NCBI RefSeq assembly: GCF_018476885.1
Contig: NZ_JAHCVJ010000003.1
Location: 1 to 64,000, forward strand
Direction: 5' to 3'
Origin: Geoanaerobacter pelophilus
GTDB lineage: Bacteria; Desulfobacterota; Desulfuromonadia; Geobacterales; DSM-12255
Length of the DNA stretch: 64,000 bases
In this document: positions 17,556 through 28,800 of the stretch, piece by piece
Layout: each line of letters starts with the position of its first letter
How positions within the stretch are numbered: the stretch's first letter is position 1
Made by a program: the position numbers and the translations under genes
Notes under the pieces: model-generated
What the model saw: only the letters and a program-made list of their open reading frames with translations
What the model was told of the DNA's origin: nothing
Databases searched by the model: none

Positions 17556-19073
17556 TTGAATCAAATCCCTTCCGGCAATGAGTCGTTAAGCGAACTTCTA
17601 CGTGATATCCGGCGCACAGGAGCCGTTTCATTGCTCAACGGAGATCCAGTAACCATCCCGCAATGCCCGCCTCAGAACCTCGGCTCTCCGCAATTTTGCG
17701 CTGACCTTGGCATCCGCTACCCATACCTGGGAGGGTCAATGGCCAAGGGGATCAGTTCGGTGGAGATGGCTGTCGAACTGGGCAAGGCCGGGATGCTCGG
17801 TTTCTTCGGCGCTGCCGGACTGCCGCTGGCAACAGTTGAGTCGGCTATTGACCGGTTGCAGGCTTCCGGAGTGGCATACGGAATCAATCTGATCCACTCC
17901 CCCCAGGAACCTGACCTTGAGCAGGCGCTGGCAGAGTTATATATTCGCAAAGGGGTGAGACTGGTCGAGGCCTCGGCTTTCCTGTCCCTGTCCCTGCCCC
18001 TGGTCCGCTATCGACTGCACGGCATTCACCGCACTCCTGACGGTCAGATTGAGACGCCGAACCGGATCATTGCCAAGGTATCGCGGGAAGAGCTTGCGGT
18101 CCGTTTCTTTTCGCCACCCCCCGAAAAATTCCTTGCCCAGTTGGTTGCTGAGGGCACCATAACCGTTGAGCAGGCTGAAATGGCGGCCCAGATCCCCATG
18201 GCCCAGTATGTGACCGCTGAAGCAGACTCCGGCGGACATACCGACAATAGGCCCGCCATGGCACTGTTCCCGACAATCAGGTCAGTGGCCGCGCGCTTGC
18301 AGCAAGAGCATGGTTATGCGGTAAACCTCATGACCGGCCTTGGCGGCGGGATCGGCACTCCTCACGCTGCAGCTGCCGCATTTGCCATGGGTGCCGACTG
18401 GATAATGACCGGGTCGGTAAACCAGTCATGCGTAGAGTCCGGCACCTCCCAGGCTGTGCGCGAGATGCTGGCAGCCACCCGCCAGGCCGACGTGATCATG
18501 GCACCAGCAGCGGATATGTTCGAGATGGGGGTCACAGTACAGGTCCTCAAGCGTGGCACCATGTTCCCGATGCGGGCGGCCAAGCTGTACGAGATCTACC
18601 GCTCCTGTCCGGGGATAGACGATATTCCGGCTGCTGAGCGGGAAAAGCTGGAAAAAACCGTCTTCAGATCAACCATAGCCGAGGTCTGGCAGCAGACCCG
18701 CACCTATTTCCTGCAGCGGGACCCGCGACAGGTGGAGCGTGGTGACCGGGACCCGAAACACCGGATGGCCCTGGTATTCCGCTGGTATCTCGGCCAGGGC
18801 GCCCACTGGGCCAAGGATGGCGACTCTTCACGCACTGTAGATTACCAGGTCTGGTGCGGCCCGGCCATGGGGGCATTCAACGAATGGGTTGACGGAACCT
18901 TCCTGGCTGCCCCGGAAAACCGGCGGGTGGTTACGGTAGCTCAAAATATACTTTACGGCGCCGCGGTCCTGACCCGCGCCAACATCGTTCGCTGCCAGGG
19001 AGCCAGACTACCTGACGGGCTGACAAGCACGGAACCTTTAGAAGAAACCAAGCTCAAGGAGTATCTCAGGTGA
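17556..19073 (+). CDS. pfaD: PfaD-type enoyl reductase of the PUFA synthase
   Basis: 505 residues. A TIM-barrel FMN enoyl reductase of the 2-nitropropane dioxygenase/FabK superfamily, with the PfaD-specific layout: an N-terminal extension, GGSMAKGISSVEMAVELGKAGMLGFFGAAGL (here residues about 58-88), a central EADSGGHTDNRP motif and GLGGGIGTP. It reduces trans-2-enoyl chains during iterative PUFA synthesis (family knowledge). The start is TTG 17556, supported by CAGGAG nine bases upstream. Its last codons overlap pfaA by four bases, so translation is coupled. It equals Pfa1 of myxobacterial clusters, where it is also first. Confidence 0.95.
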   Translation: MNQIPSGNESLSELLRDIRRTGAVSLLNGDPVTIPQCPPQNLGSPQFCADLGIRYPYLGGSMAKGISSVEMAVELGKAGMLGFFGAAGLPLATVESAIDRLQASGVAYGINLIHSPQEPDLEQALAELYIRKGVRLVEASAFLSLSLPLVRYRLHGIHRTPDGQIETPNRIIAKVSREELAVRFFSPPPEKFLAQLVAEGTITVEQAEMAAQIPMAQYVTAEADSGGHTDNRPAMALFPTIRSVAARLQQEHGYAVNLMTGLGGGIGTPHAAAAAFAMGADWIMTGSVNQSCVESGTSQAVREMLAATRQADVIMAPAADMFEMGVTVQVLKRGTMFPMRAAKLYEIYRSCPGIDDIPAAEREKLEKTVFRSTIAEVWQQTRTYFLQRDPRQVERGDRDPKHRMALVFRWYLGQGAHWAKDGDSSRTVDYQVWCGPAMGAFNEWVDGTFLAAPENRRVVTVAQNILYGAAVLTRANIVRCQGARLPDGLTSTEPLEETKLKEYLR

Positions 19074-22000
19074 GAACTGACGCTGCCAACACTGACACAT
19101 GCAGGGACAACTCAGCACGGCTGGCAATAGTGGGAATCGGCTGCCTTTTCCCCAAAGCCGAAGACCAGACGACTTATTGGGCAAACATCCGCGAAGGGAT
19201 CGATGCCATCACCGATATCCCCTCGACCCACTGGCGCGTGGAAGATTACTATTCACCTGACCAGAAGACCCCGGATTTTACCTACGGCAAACGTGGTGGC
19301 TTTCTCTCGCCACTCCAGTTCAACCCGCTGGAATTCAATATCCCTCCCAATACCCTTGAAGCGATCGACACCTCGCAACTGCTCGGTCTTGTCGCAGCCG
19401 GTCAGGCGCTCAAGGATGCAGGCTACGGCCCGGACCGCCAATATGACCGCAACCGGGTCAGCGTAATCCTCGGCGTGACCGGAACTCTGGAACTGGTGAT
19501 ACCCCTGGGGGCCAGGCTGGGCCACCCGCTCTGGAAAAAGGCCCTGAAAGAGGCCGGGGTGGAAGACGCCGTGGCAGAAGACGTGGTGCAGCGCATTTCC
19601 GACTCCTACGTCCCGTGGCAGGAGAACTCGTTTCCAGGGCTGCTCGGCAATGTGGTGGCAGGCCGGATCAGCAAGCAGTACGACCTGGGCGGGACCAACT
19701 GCGTGGTCGATGCCGCCTGCGCCAGCTCCTTCAGCGCGCTCCACCTTGCCAGCATGGAGCTTGCCACCGGCAAGTCGGACATGGTGGTAACCGGCGGGAT
19801 CGACACCTTTAACGATATCTTCATGTATATGTGTTTCAGCAAGACCCCTGCCCTCTCGCCAACCGGCAACGCCAAGCCGTTCGACGCTTCCGGTGACGGC
19901 ACTATTCTCGGCGAAGGGCTCGGCATAGTGGTCATCAAACGGCTGGCCGATGCCGAGCGCGACGGAGATCGCATCTACGCGGTGATCAAGGGGATAGGCT
20001 CGTCCAGCGACGGCAAAGGTGACGCTATCTATGCGCCAAGTGCCGGTGGCCAGAAAAAAGCATTGAAAAACGCCTACGAAAACGCCGGGGTGACCCCGCA
20101 AAGCATCGGGTTGCTGGAGGCACATGGCACCGGGACCAAGGTGGGAGACGGCGTGGAGGTTTCGGCACTGCGCGAGATCTATGGCGATTCTGACCAGCCA
20201 TGGTGTGCCCTTGGTTCGGTAAAGTCGCAGATCGGCCACACTAAGGCGGCAGCAGGAGCCGCCGGTTTGATTAAAGCGGCGCTGGCGCTGCACCACAAAG
20301 TTATTCCCCCCACCATCAAAGTGACCAATCCGCTAGAAGAGGTAACAGGCGGCAAGACCCCTTTTTACCTGAATGCAGAGAAACGTCCCTGGCTATCTCC
20401 TAAAGGAGTGCCGAGACGCGCTGCGGTCAGCGCCTTTGGCTTTGGTGGCTCCAACTTTCATACCGTGCTGGAAGAGTACCTCCCGGAAAAAACCGCAATC
20501 GATTGGGATGGATCGGTCCAGATCCTAGCGTTTGCCGCATCAAACCGGAGCGAGCTGGAAGAGGTTCTGAGCGAATTCCCGACCGACCTCACCTGGGATG
20601 AGCTTCGTACCCGTGGCGCCAAGCTCCGCCTGGAGTTTGAGCCGTCGGCCCCCTGCCGCCTGGCGCTGGTGGTTGAGAAGGACCGCACCAGCCTGACCAC
20701 CATGTTCGCCAATACCCAGGCCATGCTCCGCAGCAACCAGGCAGCCGCCTGGCAGACACCGGACGGCGCCTGTTTCTCCAGTGCCGCTGCAGGGGGCAAG
20801 ACCGGGGTCGTCTTTCCGGGCCAGGGGTCTCAGTATCTCGGCATGCAGCGCGATCTGGCCTGTAGCTTTCCCGAGCTGTTCTCGGTCATCGCAGCCGCTG
20901 ATGAGCGCTTTACTGCTCGCGGCACCAGCAGGCTTTCCGATTTTATCTATCCGCTGCAATCGTTCGGTGCCGATACCCGCGACCGGCAGGAATCAGAACT
21001 TCGCGCCACCGATGTTGCCCAACCGGCAATCGGCGCGGTTAGTCTTGGCTCCATGAGGCTGCTTGAAACATTCGGCATCGAGCCGGATGCCGTTGCCGGC
21101 CACAGCTACGGCGAACTGACGGCGCTATGCGTTGCCGGCGTCCTGGACGAGCCCTCGTTCCATGCGCTCTCTGGCCTCCGAGGGGCACTAATGGCCAGGG
21201 GTGACGGCGACCGGGGAAGCATGCTGGCCGTACCTGCTCCGTTGCCTGTTATTGAGGGGATCATTGCCGAGGAACATCTGGAACTGGTGATTGCCAACCG
21301 CAACTCACCAACTCAGGCGGTGCTATCCGGGAGCAGCGCAGAGATCGATCGCGCTTGCGCGGCATTCGCTGCGAGGAAGCTCCAGACCAAGAAACTGCCG
21401 GTGGCAGCGGCATTTCACAGCCCGCTGGTCGCCGACGCGGCAGAACCGTTCCTTGAGGCGCTCTCCGCCATTGACCTGAACCCGGCAAGAATTGCCGTAT
21501 ATGCCAACACTAGCGGCGACATCTATCCTTCTGCGCCAGCAGAGGCCAAGACTCTGCTGGCAAACCAGCTGGCCAAACCAGTGGAGTTTGTCGCAGAAAT
21601 CGAGGCCATGTACAGTGCCGGAATCCGCACCTTCATCGAAGTCGGGCCTGGCACCCGTCTCACCGGCCTGATCAAGGCGATCCTCGGCGACCGGGAGCAT
21701 GTTTCCGTTGCGCTCGACTCATCCAACGGCAAGCGGACAGGCATTGCCGATCTCGCCCGCCTACTGGCCCAGCTTGCGGTATACGGTCACCAGTTGAAAC
21801 TGACTGCCTGGGATGCCGATTATCGGCCGCCGGCAACAGCAAGTGGCAAAAAACCGGCCATGACCGTGCCCATCTGCGGCGCCAATTATGTAAAACCCAA
21901 GGCAAAACGGCCGCCTGTCGCCCCGAGGACTTTTGCTCAAGGGCACACGGCGCCGGCTGTGCCAAACAGCGCTGCCCAGCAGCCAATCGTGCCTGCTCCT

Positions 22001-25000
22001 TCACCGCAGGCACCCAGGGAAAGCGTTGCGGAGTCGCTCCGCGTTGCCCGCGAAAGCATGGCGGTACTGCAGAAGATGCAGGAAGACACGGCACGCCTGC
22101 ACCAGCGTTTTCTCGAAGGCCAGGAAGCGGCGAGCAGAACCTTGCAGATGCTTCTGGCCCAACAGCACAATCTTCTCAACAGCGGCAGCGTGCCTTATGT
22201 CGCTCCTGCTGCTCCGCCAAGCTTCGCACTGCCGGAGCCACCAGTAATGCCGCCGGTGCAACCAGCGCCAATAGCCATTACTCCGGCGCAACCACTGCCT
22301 GTACCAACGGTTGGCGCCACAGATCAAGTCTCCAAGACGCTCCTCGCCGTAGTCAGCGAGAAAACCGGCTATCCCGAAGAGATGCTGGAAATGGAGATGG
22401 GGCTGGATTCGGATCTCGGCATTGACTCGATTAAACGGGTCGAGATCCTTTCGGCCTTGCAGGAACGGCTTCCCGGAGCGCCGGTCATCGGCCCCGAACA
22501 TTTGGGCACCCTGCACACCCTGGGCGAAATCGCCCGGCACCTGGGTGCAGGCGAAGCGTCTGCAGCACCCGTTGTTCAGGCAGCGCCAGCAGCCTCCGCC
22601 AATAATATCACCGAGACCCTGCTCACCGTGGTCAGCGAGAAAACCGGCTATCCGGTGGAGATGCTGGAACTCGGCATGGGGCTGGATTCTGACCTCGGCA
22701 TTGACTCGATCAAGCGGGTCGAGATCCTTTCCACCCTGCAGGAGCGGCTCCCCGGAGCGCCGGTCATCGGCCCGGAACACCTGGGGACACTGCATACCCT
22801 GGGTGAGATCGCCACGCACCTTGGATCAGGAGCACCCACGAATATCGTGACTGCTCCCAGCCCGGCGCCAACTCCTTCTTCGACTGTTGTTACCGACGCC
22901 CTGCTGGCCGTGGTCAGCGACAAGACCGGCTACCCGGTCGAGATGCTGGAACTCGGCATGGGGCTGGATTCTGATCTCGGCATCGATTCCATCAAGCGGG
23001 TCGAGATTCTCTCCGCCTTACAGGAGCGACTGCCGCAAGCACCCGTCATCGGCCCGGAACATCTGGGTACGCTCCACACCCTCGGCGAGATCGCCAACTT
23101 TCTCGGAGCAGGAACGGTCTCCGTGGCACCGGCTCCGGAAGCAGCCGCTGCCGTATCGGCACCGACAGCTTCAGTAGATATTGCCGGGACTCTCCTCTCC
23201 GTGGTTAGTGACAAGACCGGCTATCCGGTGGAGATGCTGGAACTCGGCATGGGGCTGGATTCTGACCTCGGCATCGACTCGATCAAGCGGGTCGAGATCC
23301 TTTCGACCCTCCAGGAGCGGCTCCCCGAGGCACCGGTCATCGGCCCCGAACATCTGGGAACACTGCACACCCTGGGGGAAATTGTCCAGCACCTGCAGGG
23401 GGGTCTCGCGGTGAACCAGGATGCCCCGGCAGCGGCACCGAAGCCTGTCAATTCCCTGCCTTCAGCTGCCGCTACCGCAGCAACCGTTGTTAACCGGAGC
23501 GCCATCGTGCCGGTGCAGCTCCAGCCGGCATCGGAAAAACTGGAAGTCGCCCCTGGCGGCGAATTCTGGATAACCGACAACGGTTCGCAATTCCCCCGAG
23601 AACTCGCCTCTAACCTGAGAAGCCGCGGCCATGCGGTACGGATGATTGCTCCCGGCGATTCGATTGACAACCTCCCGGACTCGGAACTCTCAGGCCTGGT
23701 TGTCTGTGCTCCATCAACCGGCACCAGCGACAGTTTTATCGAAGAATCGTTCCTGTTGCTGCGCAAGGCATCACTTTCGCTGCGGCGTGCAGGTTCATCC
23801 GGCGGCGCTATTTTCGTCACCGTGTCCCGGCTGGACGGCAAATTCGGCTGCGGGGCCGGCACCACCCTGATTGACCCGCTTTCCGGCGGTCTTGCCGGTC
23901 TCTCCAAGACAGCATCCAGGGAGTGGCCGGAAGTATCGTGCAAAGCGATAGATCTCGGGAGCTTCTCCAACGAGGCGGCGGCAGCCGGGGCAGTTGCCGA
24001 AGAGATCTTCTCGTCCGGCCCGGTCGAAGTCGGCCTGACCCCCAAGGGCAGAACCTCCCTTTCCCTGGCCGAACTCCCTCAGTTGCCACCGGCTGAAGGC
24101 GCCACCTTGAACCAGGGAGAAGTAGTTATCGTTACCGGCGGCGGCCGCGGAGTGACTGCCGCCACGGCCATCGCTCTGGCAGAGGCTTTCAGGCCCCATC
24201 TGGTGCTGCTCGGCAGGAGCCCGGAACCGTCAATTGAGCCGGAGTGGCTGTCACAGCTTGGCGACGAAGCAGGGATCAAGCGCGCCATACTCAAACACGC
24301 CGGTGAGAAGCTGTTCCCCAAAGAGGTCGAGGAGCGTTACCGTTCGATCATTGCCGGACGGGAGCTGAAAGAGACCATTGCCAGGATAGAGGCAAGCGGC
24401 GCCACGGTCAGCTACCGGTCGCTCGATATCCGCGACAAGAAAGAGATAACGCCGCTACTTGACGAGATCCGGCGCAAGCATGGCAGGATCCGCGGCATTG
24501 TCCACGGCGCCGGGGTGCTTGCCGACCGCCTGATAACCGACAAAACCCGGGAACAGTTCTCCCAGGTTTACTCGACCAAGGTTGCGGGATTGCGTGCCCT
24601 GCTCGATGCCACGGCAAAAGACGACCTCAGGTTCATAGCCCTGTTCGGCTCAACCACCGGCCGCTTTGGCCGTACCGGTCAGGTCGACTACGCCGTTGCC
24701 AATGAAGTGCTCAACAAGCTGGCCCAGGTCGAGGCCCGGCGCCGGCCGGGATGCCGAACCGTCTGCATCAACTGGGGCCCCTGGGATGGCGGCATGGTCA
24801 CCAATTCCCTGAAAAAGGTATTCAGTGACGAAGGGATCGCCCTCATCGGCCTCAAAGAAGGAAGTGAACTTCTGATCCGCGAGATTGCTGCTGCGGATGC
24901 CCCGGTGGAAGTGGTGGCACTGGCCGGAGGCAAGACCGTTCCCCAGGCAAAACCTGCTTCGCCACGGGTCAAACCCCTTTCCGAAGCGCTTGCCATCACC

Positions 25001-25846
25001 TTGAACGTCAATAACTATCCGTTCCTCAAATCCCACGTCATTGACGGCAAGGCAGTGCTACCGATGGCGGTCATCGTCGAGTGGCTCGCCCACGGCGCCC
25101 TGCACAGTAACCCCGGCCTCCGCTTTCATGGCTTCAACGATCTGCGCATCTTCAAGGGGGTGATCTTCGACGGCAGTGCGCCGTGCAACCTCCGGATACT
25201 GGCAGGCAAGGTCGAAAAGAAGGAATCGTTCCACCTGGTGCCAATCGAGCTGCACAGCAGTTCGGCCAACGGCCAGGACCAGCTTCATGTGCGGACCGAG
25301 ATCGTACTGGCTACCCGTCTTCCCGAAGGTATCCGCTCCATTGCCGAGCTGCCGGCCACCCCATTCGTGCCCCACAACGGGGTCATCTATGACAAGGACC
25401 GGCTGTTCCACGGTCCGGACCTGCAGGGGATCGAAGAGGTCGAGTGCTGTTCGCCGAAAGGGATCTCAGCCATGGTCAAAGGCGCGCCGCAACCGGCCAG
25501 CTGGATCAGCCAGCCACTGCGGAACAGCTGGCTGACCGATCCGCTGGTGATGGACTGCGCCTTCCAGATGATGATCCTCTGGAGCTTTGATCGTACCGGG
25601 GCAGGGTCACTCCCCACTTTCGCCGGGAGATATCGCCAGTTCAGCGAGGCATTCCCGCGCGACGGCGCCCATGTCATGATCCGCGTCACCGAGGTTCACG
25701 AGCATTCGGCCACTGCCGACATCGAGTTCTTGGACCGCCAGACCGGCAAGCTCATCGCCCGGATGGAAGGATACGAATGCGTTATCGACCCGTCCTTGCA
25801 GAAAGCGTTTCAGCGTAACCAGCTGCACCAGCTCGGCGTAGCATGA
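19070..25846 (+). CDS. pfaA: PfaA-type PUFA synthase subunit: KS-AT-ACPx4-KR-DH
   Basis: 2258 residues. KS (about 15-460) has active-site C217 in VDAACASS and His motifs EAHGTGT and KSQIGHTKAAAG. AT (about 575-890) starts FPGQGSQYLGM and has S679 in GHSYGEL. Pro/Ala-rich linkers separate four tandem ACPs with phosphopantetheine serines S1120, S1213, S1307 and S1404, each in LGIDSIKR. KR (about 1680-1960) has VTGGGRGVTAAT. A C-terminal hot-dog dehydratase (about 1990-2245) has HVIDGKAVLPMAV. This matches PfaA/Pfa2. It builds and partly processes the chain on ACP. No phosphopantetheinyl transferase (PfaE) is in the window, so activation must come from elsewhere. Overlaps pfaD and the next gene by four bases each (ATGA). 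Confidence 0.95.
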   Translation: MRTDAANTDTCRDNSARLAIVGIGCLFPKAEDQTTYWANIREGIDAITDIPSTHWRVEDYYSPDQKTPDFTYGKRGGFLSPLQFNPLEFNIPPNTLEAIDTSQLLGLVAAGQALKDAGYGPDRQYDRNRVSVILGVTGTLELVIPLGARLGHPLWKKALKEAGVEDAVAEDVVQRISDSYVPWQENSFPGLLGNVVAGRISKQYDLGGTNCVVDAACASSFSALHLASMELATGKSDMVVTGGIDTFNDIFMYMCFSKTPALSPTGNAKPFDASGDGTILGEGLGIVVIKRLADAERDGDRIYAVIKGIGSSSDGKGDAIYAPSAGGQKKALKNAYENAGVTPQSIGLLEAHGTGTKVGDGVEVSALREIYGDSDQPWCALGSVKSQIGHTKAAAGAAGLIKAALALHHKVIPPTIKVTNPLEEVTGGKTPFYLNAEKRPWLSPKGVPRRAAVSAFGFGGSNFHTVLEEYLPEKTAIDWDGSVQILAFAASNRSELEEVLSEFPTDLTWDELRTRGAKLRLEFEPSAPCRLALVVEKDRTSLTTMFANTQAMLRSNQAAAWQTPDGACFSSAAAGGKTGVVFPGQGSQYLGMQRDLACSFPELFSVIAAADERFTARGTSRLSDFIYPLQSFGADTRDRQESELRATDVAQPAIGAVSLGSMRLLETFGIEPDAVAGHSYGELTALCVAGVLDEPSFHALSGLRGALMARGDGDRGSMLAVPAPLPVIEGIIAEEHLELVIANRNSPTQAVLSGSSAEIDRACAAFAARKLQTKKLPVAAAFHSPLVADAAEPFLEALSAIDLNPARIAVYANTSGDIYPSAPAEAKTLLANQLAKPVEFVAEIEAMYSAGIRTFIEVGPGTRLTGLIKAILGDREHVSVALDSSNGKRTGIADLARLLAQLAVYGHQLKLTAWDADYRPPATASGKKPAMTVPICGANYVKPKAKRPPVAPRTFAQGHTAPAVPNSAAQQPIVPAPSPQAPRESVAESLRVARESMAVLQKMQEDTARLHQRFLEGQEAASRTLQMLLAQQHNLLNSGSVPYVAPAAPPSFALPEPPVMPPVQPAPIAITPAQPLPVPTVGATDQVSKTLLAVVSEKTGYPEEMLEMEMGLDSDLGIDSIKRVEILSALQERLPGAPVIGPEHLGTLHTLGEIARHLGAGEASAAPVVQAAPAASANNITETLLTVVSEKTGYPVEMLELGMGLDSDLGIDSIKRVEILSTLQERLPGAPVIGPEHLGTLHTLGEIATHLGSGAPTNIVTAPSPAPTPSSTVVTDALLAVVSDKTGYPVEMLELGMGLDSDLGIDSIKRVEILSALQERLPQAPVIGPEHLGTLHTLGEIANFLGAGTVSVAPAPEAAAAVSAPTASVDIAGTLLSVVSDKTGYPVEMLELGMGLDSDLGIDSIKRVEILSTLQERLPEAPVIGPEHLGTLHTLGEIVQHLQGGLAVNQDAPAAAPKPVNSLPSAAATAATVVNRSAIVPVQLQPASEKLEVAPGGEFWITDNGSQFPRELASNLRSRGHAVRMIAPGDSIDNLPDSELSGLVVCAPSTGTSDSFIEESFLLLRKASLSLRRAGSSGGAIFVTVSRLDGKFGCGAGTTLIDPLSGGLAGLSKTASREWPEVSCKAIDLGSFSNEAAAAGAVAEEIFSSGPVEVGLTPKGRTSLSLAELPQLPPAEGATLNQGEVVIVTGGGRGVTAATAIALAEAFRPHLVLLGRSPEPSIEPEWLSQLGDEAGIKRAILKHAGEKLFPKEVEERYRSIIAGRELKETIARIEASGATVSYRSLDIRDKKEITPLLDEIRRKHGRIRGIVHGAGVLADRLITDKTREQFSQVYSTKVAGLRALLDATAKDDLRFIALFGSTTGRFGRTGQVDYAVANEVLNKLAQVEARRRPGCRTVCINWGPWDGGMVTNSLKKVFSDEGIALIGLKEGSELLIREIAAADAPVEVVALAGGKTVPQAKPASPRVKPLSEALAITLNVNNYPFLKSHVIDGKAVLPMAVIVEWLAHGALHSNPGLRFHGFNDLRIFKGVIFDGSAPCNLRILAGKVEKKESFHLVPIELHSSSANGQDQLHVRTEIVLATRLPEGIRSIAELPATPFVPHNGVIYDKDRLFHGPDLQGIEEVECCSPKGISAMVKGAPQPASWISQPLRNSWLTDPLVMDCAFQMMILWSFDRTGAGSLPTFAGRYRQFSEAFPRDGAHVMIRVTEVHEHSATADIEFLDRQTGKLIARMEGYECVIDPSLQKAFQRNQLHQLGVA
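22320..23400 (+). repeat. four tandem near-identical ACP modules inside pfaA
   Basis: Four units of about 280 bases spaced 93-97 codons apart. The cores (VVS-E/D-KTGYP...HTLGEI) are almost identical in protein and DNA, while the Ala/Pro linkers between them differ. The high DNA identity points to recent duplication or gene conversion and is a likely misassembly point for short reads. Confidence 0.9.
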
Positions 25847-28800
25847 AAAACGCACGCGGTTCTTCAGTCGCCATTGTCGGCATCGGGGGAATATACCCGG
25901 ACGCCCACGATCTCGGCCGGTTCTGGGACAACATCAGCAACGCCAGGAGTGCGGCCCGGGAGGTCCCCGACGGACGCTGGCAGATCCCCGTTGACGTGGC
26001 CTATGACCCGGAGGTAGGAAAACCGGACCACGTCTATTCCCGCCGCGGCTGCTTTATCAACGAGATCCCGCCATTGGCCGATCTTTCAGGTCTTGCCATT
26101 GACACGGCCCTTCTGGCCGATCTGGACCCGCTGTTTCATCTGCTGCTCCACGCCGGCAAGCGCGCCTTTGATGACGCAATCACCGAAAAGCTGAACCGCG
26201 ACCGGATCGGGGTGATTATCGGCAACCTGGCGCTGCCCAGCGAGAAATCCACTCTCCTTACCCGCCAATGGCTCGGAAAGAGCTTCGAAGAAGCGCTTCT
26301 CGGCACCAGCAGCGATGCTGTGGCCACCGATCCCCTCAACCGCTACGTTGCCGGACTTCCGGCCGGAATACTCGCCCATGCCCTCGGGCTGGGCGGCGGC
26401 AGTTTCACCCTCGACGCCGCCTGCGCTTCCTCACTCTATGCCGTAAAACTCGCCATGGACGAACTCCTGGAAGGCCGTTGCGATGCCATGCTCACCGGCG
26501 GTCTCTCCCGTCCCGACCCGCTCTATACCCAGATGGGGTTTTCTCAGCTTCGGGCGCTTTCCAAAAAGGGGATATGCGCCCCCTTCGATGCAACCGGCGA
26601 CGGTCTGGTCGTGGGCGAAGGGGCCGGGATCTTCCTGCTCAAGCGGACCGAGGATGCCGTTGCCCATGGCGACAGGATCTACGGGGTAATCCGCGCCGTG
26701 GGCGTGGCAAACGATGTTGGCGGCAGCCTGCTGGCCCCAATGTCCGAAGGTCAGCTCAGGGCGATGCGTGCCGCCTATGCCAAGGCCGGCTGGTCGCCGT
26801 CCGATGTGGACCTGATTGAGTGTCACGCCACCGGTACCCCGGTCGGTGACGCCACCGAGGTAGCAAGCCTCCGGGAATTATGGAGCGAGAGCGCTGCTGA
26901 GCCTGGCCGGTGCGTCATCGGTTCCGTAAAATCCAATATCGGCCACCTCCTGACCGCGGCTGGTGCCGCAGCGCTCACCAAGGTGCTGCTCTCGATGCAG
27001 CAGGAGACGCTCCCGCCTACCGCCGGCTTTAACGCCCCGCAACCCGGCATGGAGCTGGACAACTCCCCGTTCACGGTTCTGAAAGAGCAAGCGGCCTGGA
27101 ACCGCAGGAGAGAGGGGGTTCCCAGGCGAGCGGCGGTGAGCGCCTTCGGTTTCGGCGGGATCAACGCCCACCTCCTGGTGGAGGAATGGCTGCCGGAAAC
27201 CGAAATTCAGACAAACCAGACAACGAACAGCGATAACCGGCCACTTATTGCGGTAGTCGGCATGGATGCCCGGTTCGGCCCCTGGTCGTCTCTCAGGTCC
27301 TATCAGGAGCGGGTTCTTGGCCATGACAGCTCGATGCAGCCGACCCCGCCGACCAACTGGTGGGGTGCCCAGAACAACCAATGGTTCAAGAATGAGGGGC
27401 TGGAGTCCACCCCTTTTGCCGGGTTCTTCCTGGGTGATGTCCAGGTGCCGACTGAAAAGTTCCGGATTCCGCCGAGGGAGATGGAGGAAATGCTCCCGCA
27501 GCAGCTGGTGATGCTGCAGTCTGCCGCCGCTGCCATGGAGGACGCCGGACTCGACCGCGACGATAACCTCAACAGTTCCGTTCTGATCGGCATTGCCCTT
27601 GACCTGAACAGCACCAACTTCAGCTACCGCTGGTCCCTGGCCGAACGGGCCAAAGGTTGGGCTGTCAAGGCCGGTAGCGAAATCTCTGCCGGTGACATGG
27701 CAGAATGGACCAAGAGCCTGCGCGATGCCGCCGGTCCTGCGCTGACCGCTAACCGGACCATGGGCGCCCTTGGCAGCGTTGTTGCCAGCCGGATCGCCAG
27801 GGAGTTCCGGGTCGGCGGACCCAGTTTCACCATCTCCAGCGAGGAGAACTCCGGAATCAAGGCCCTGGAGACTGCGGTCAGGCTGTTGCAAAAGGGAGAA
27901 ACCGACCGTGCTCTGGTGGGTGCCGTTGACATGGCTGGTGATATCCGTGCCGTACTGGGTCACCACGCAGTCAGGCCGCTCTCCCGTTCGGGTCGGGGCG
28001 TTCCGTTTGATGCCCAGGCAGACGGCAGCCTGATCGGCGAAGGCGCAGCCGCAGTAGTTTTGAAGAGACTGGAAGATGCCGAGAGGGATGGCGACAGAAT
28101 TTATGCGGTAATCCGTGGCATCGGTTCCAGCAGCGGCACCACGCTGTTGCCCGGCAGCGACGCTTACTGCCGCGCAGTAGAGATGGCCTATCGGGATGCC
28201 GGTGCCGGCTCATCCGTGGATTACCTGGAGGCTGCTGCCAGCGGCCACCCGGCAGAGGACCGGATGGAGGCCAAGGCCCTGGCCGCCCTGTTTGCCAAAA
28301 CAAAGGGAACAACGCCCCGCAGATGCTCAATATCATCGGTCAAGGGTGATATCGGCCATTGCGGCGCGGCATCCGGCCTGGCGTCATTCGTCAGGGGCTG
28401 CCTGGCGCTCTATCAGGAGATCATCCCCGGATGCCGTGGAATAGAAGCGCCTGCCGCGGAACTCTCAGCCATCCAGCAACTTACCCTTCCAGACTCCCCG
28501 CGATACTGGCTGCGCAACAGGGCCGATGGCCCGCGTCGAGCGGGGATATCTTCTTTCAGCATTGACGGCAGCTGCAGCCATCTGATCCTGGAGGGGTGGG
28601 AAAGGCTTCCAACACAGGCAGAACAGGAGCGGATCGCCCCTACCGGCAGGCTGAACGAATACCTGTTTGCGGTTGCCGGCGAAAACGGTTCAGAGCTGCA
28701 TCAGGAATTAGAGCTGCTCAAAAAACGGTGCAGCGCTGCCGCTGACCTGGAGCTACCCTCCCTGGCCCGGCAATGTTATGAGCGGCTGACAGCAAAAGGC

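Noticed and set aside
19253-20296. 347-codon minus-strand open frame inside pfaA
   Set aside because: Shadow of the KS domain codons.
22320-23400. Possible CRISPR or tandem DNA repeat
   Set aside because: The repeat unit is about 280 bases and codes for ACP domains.
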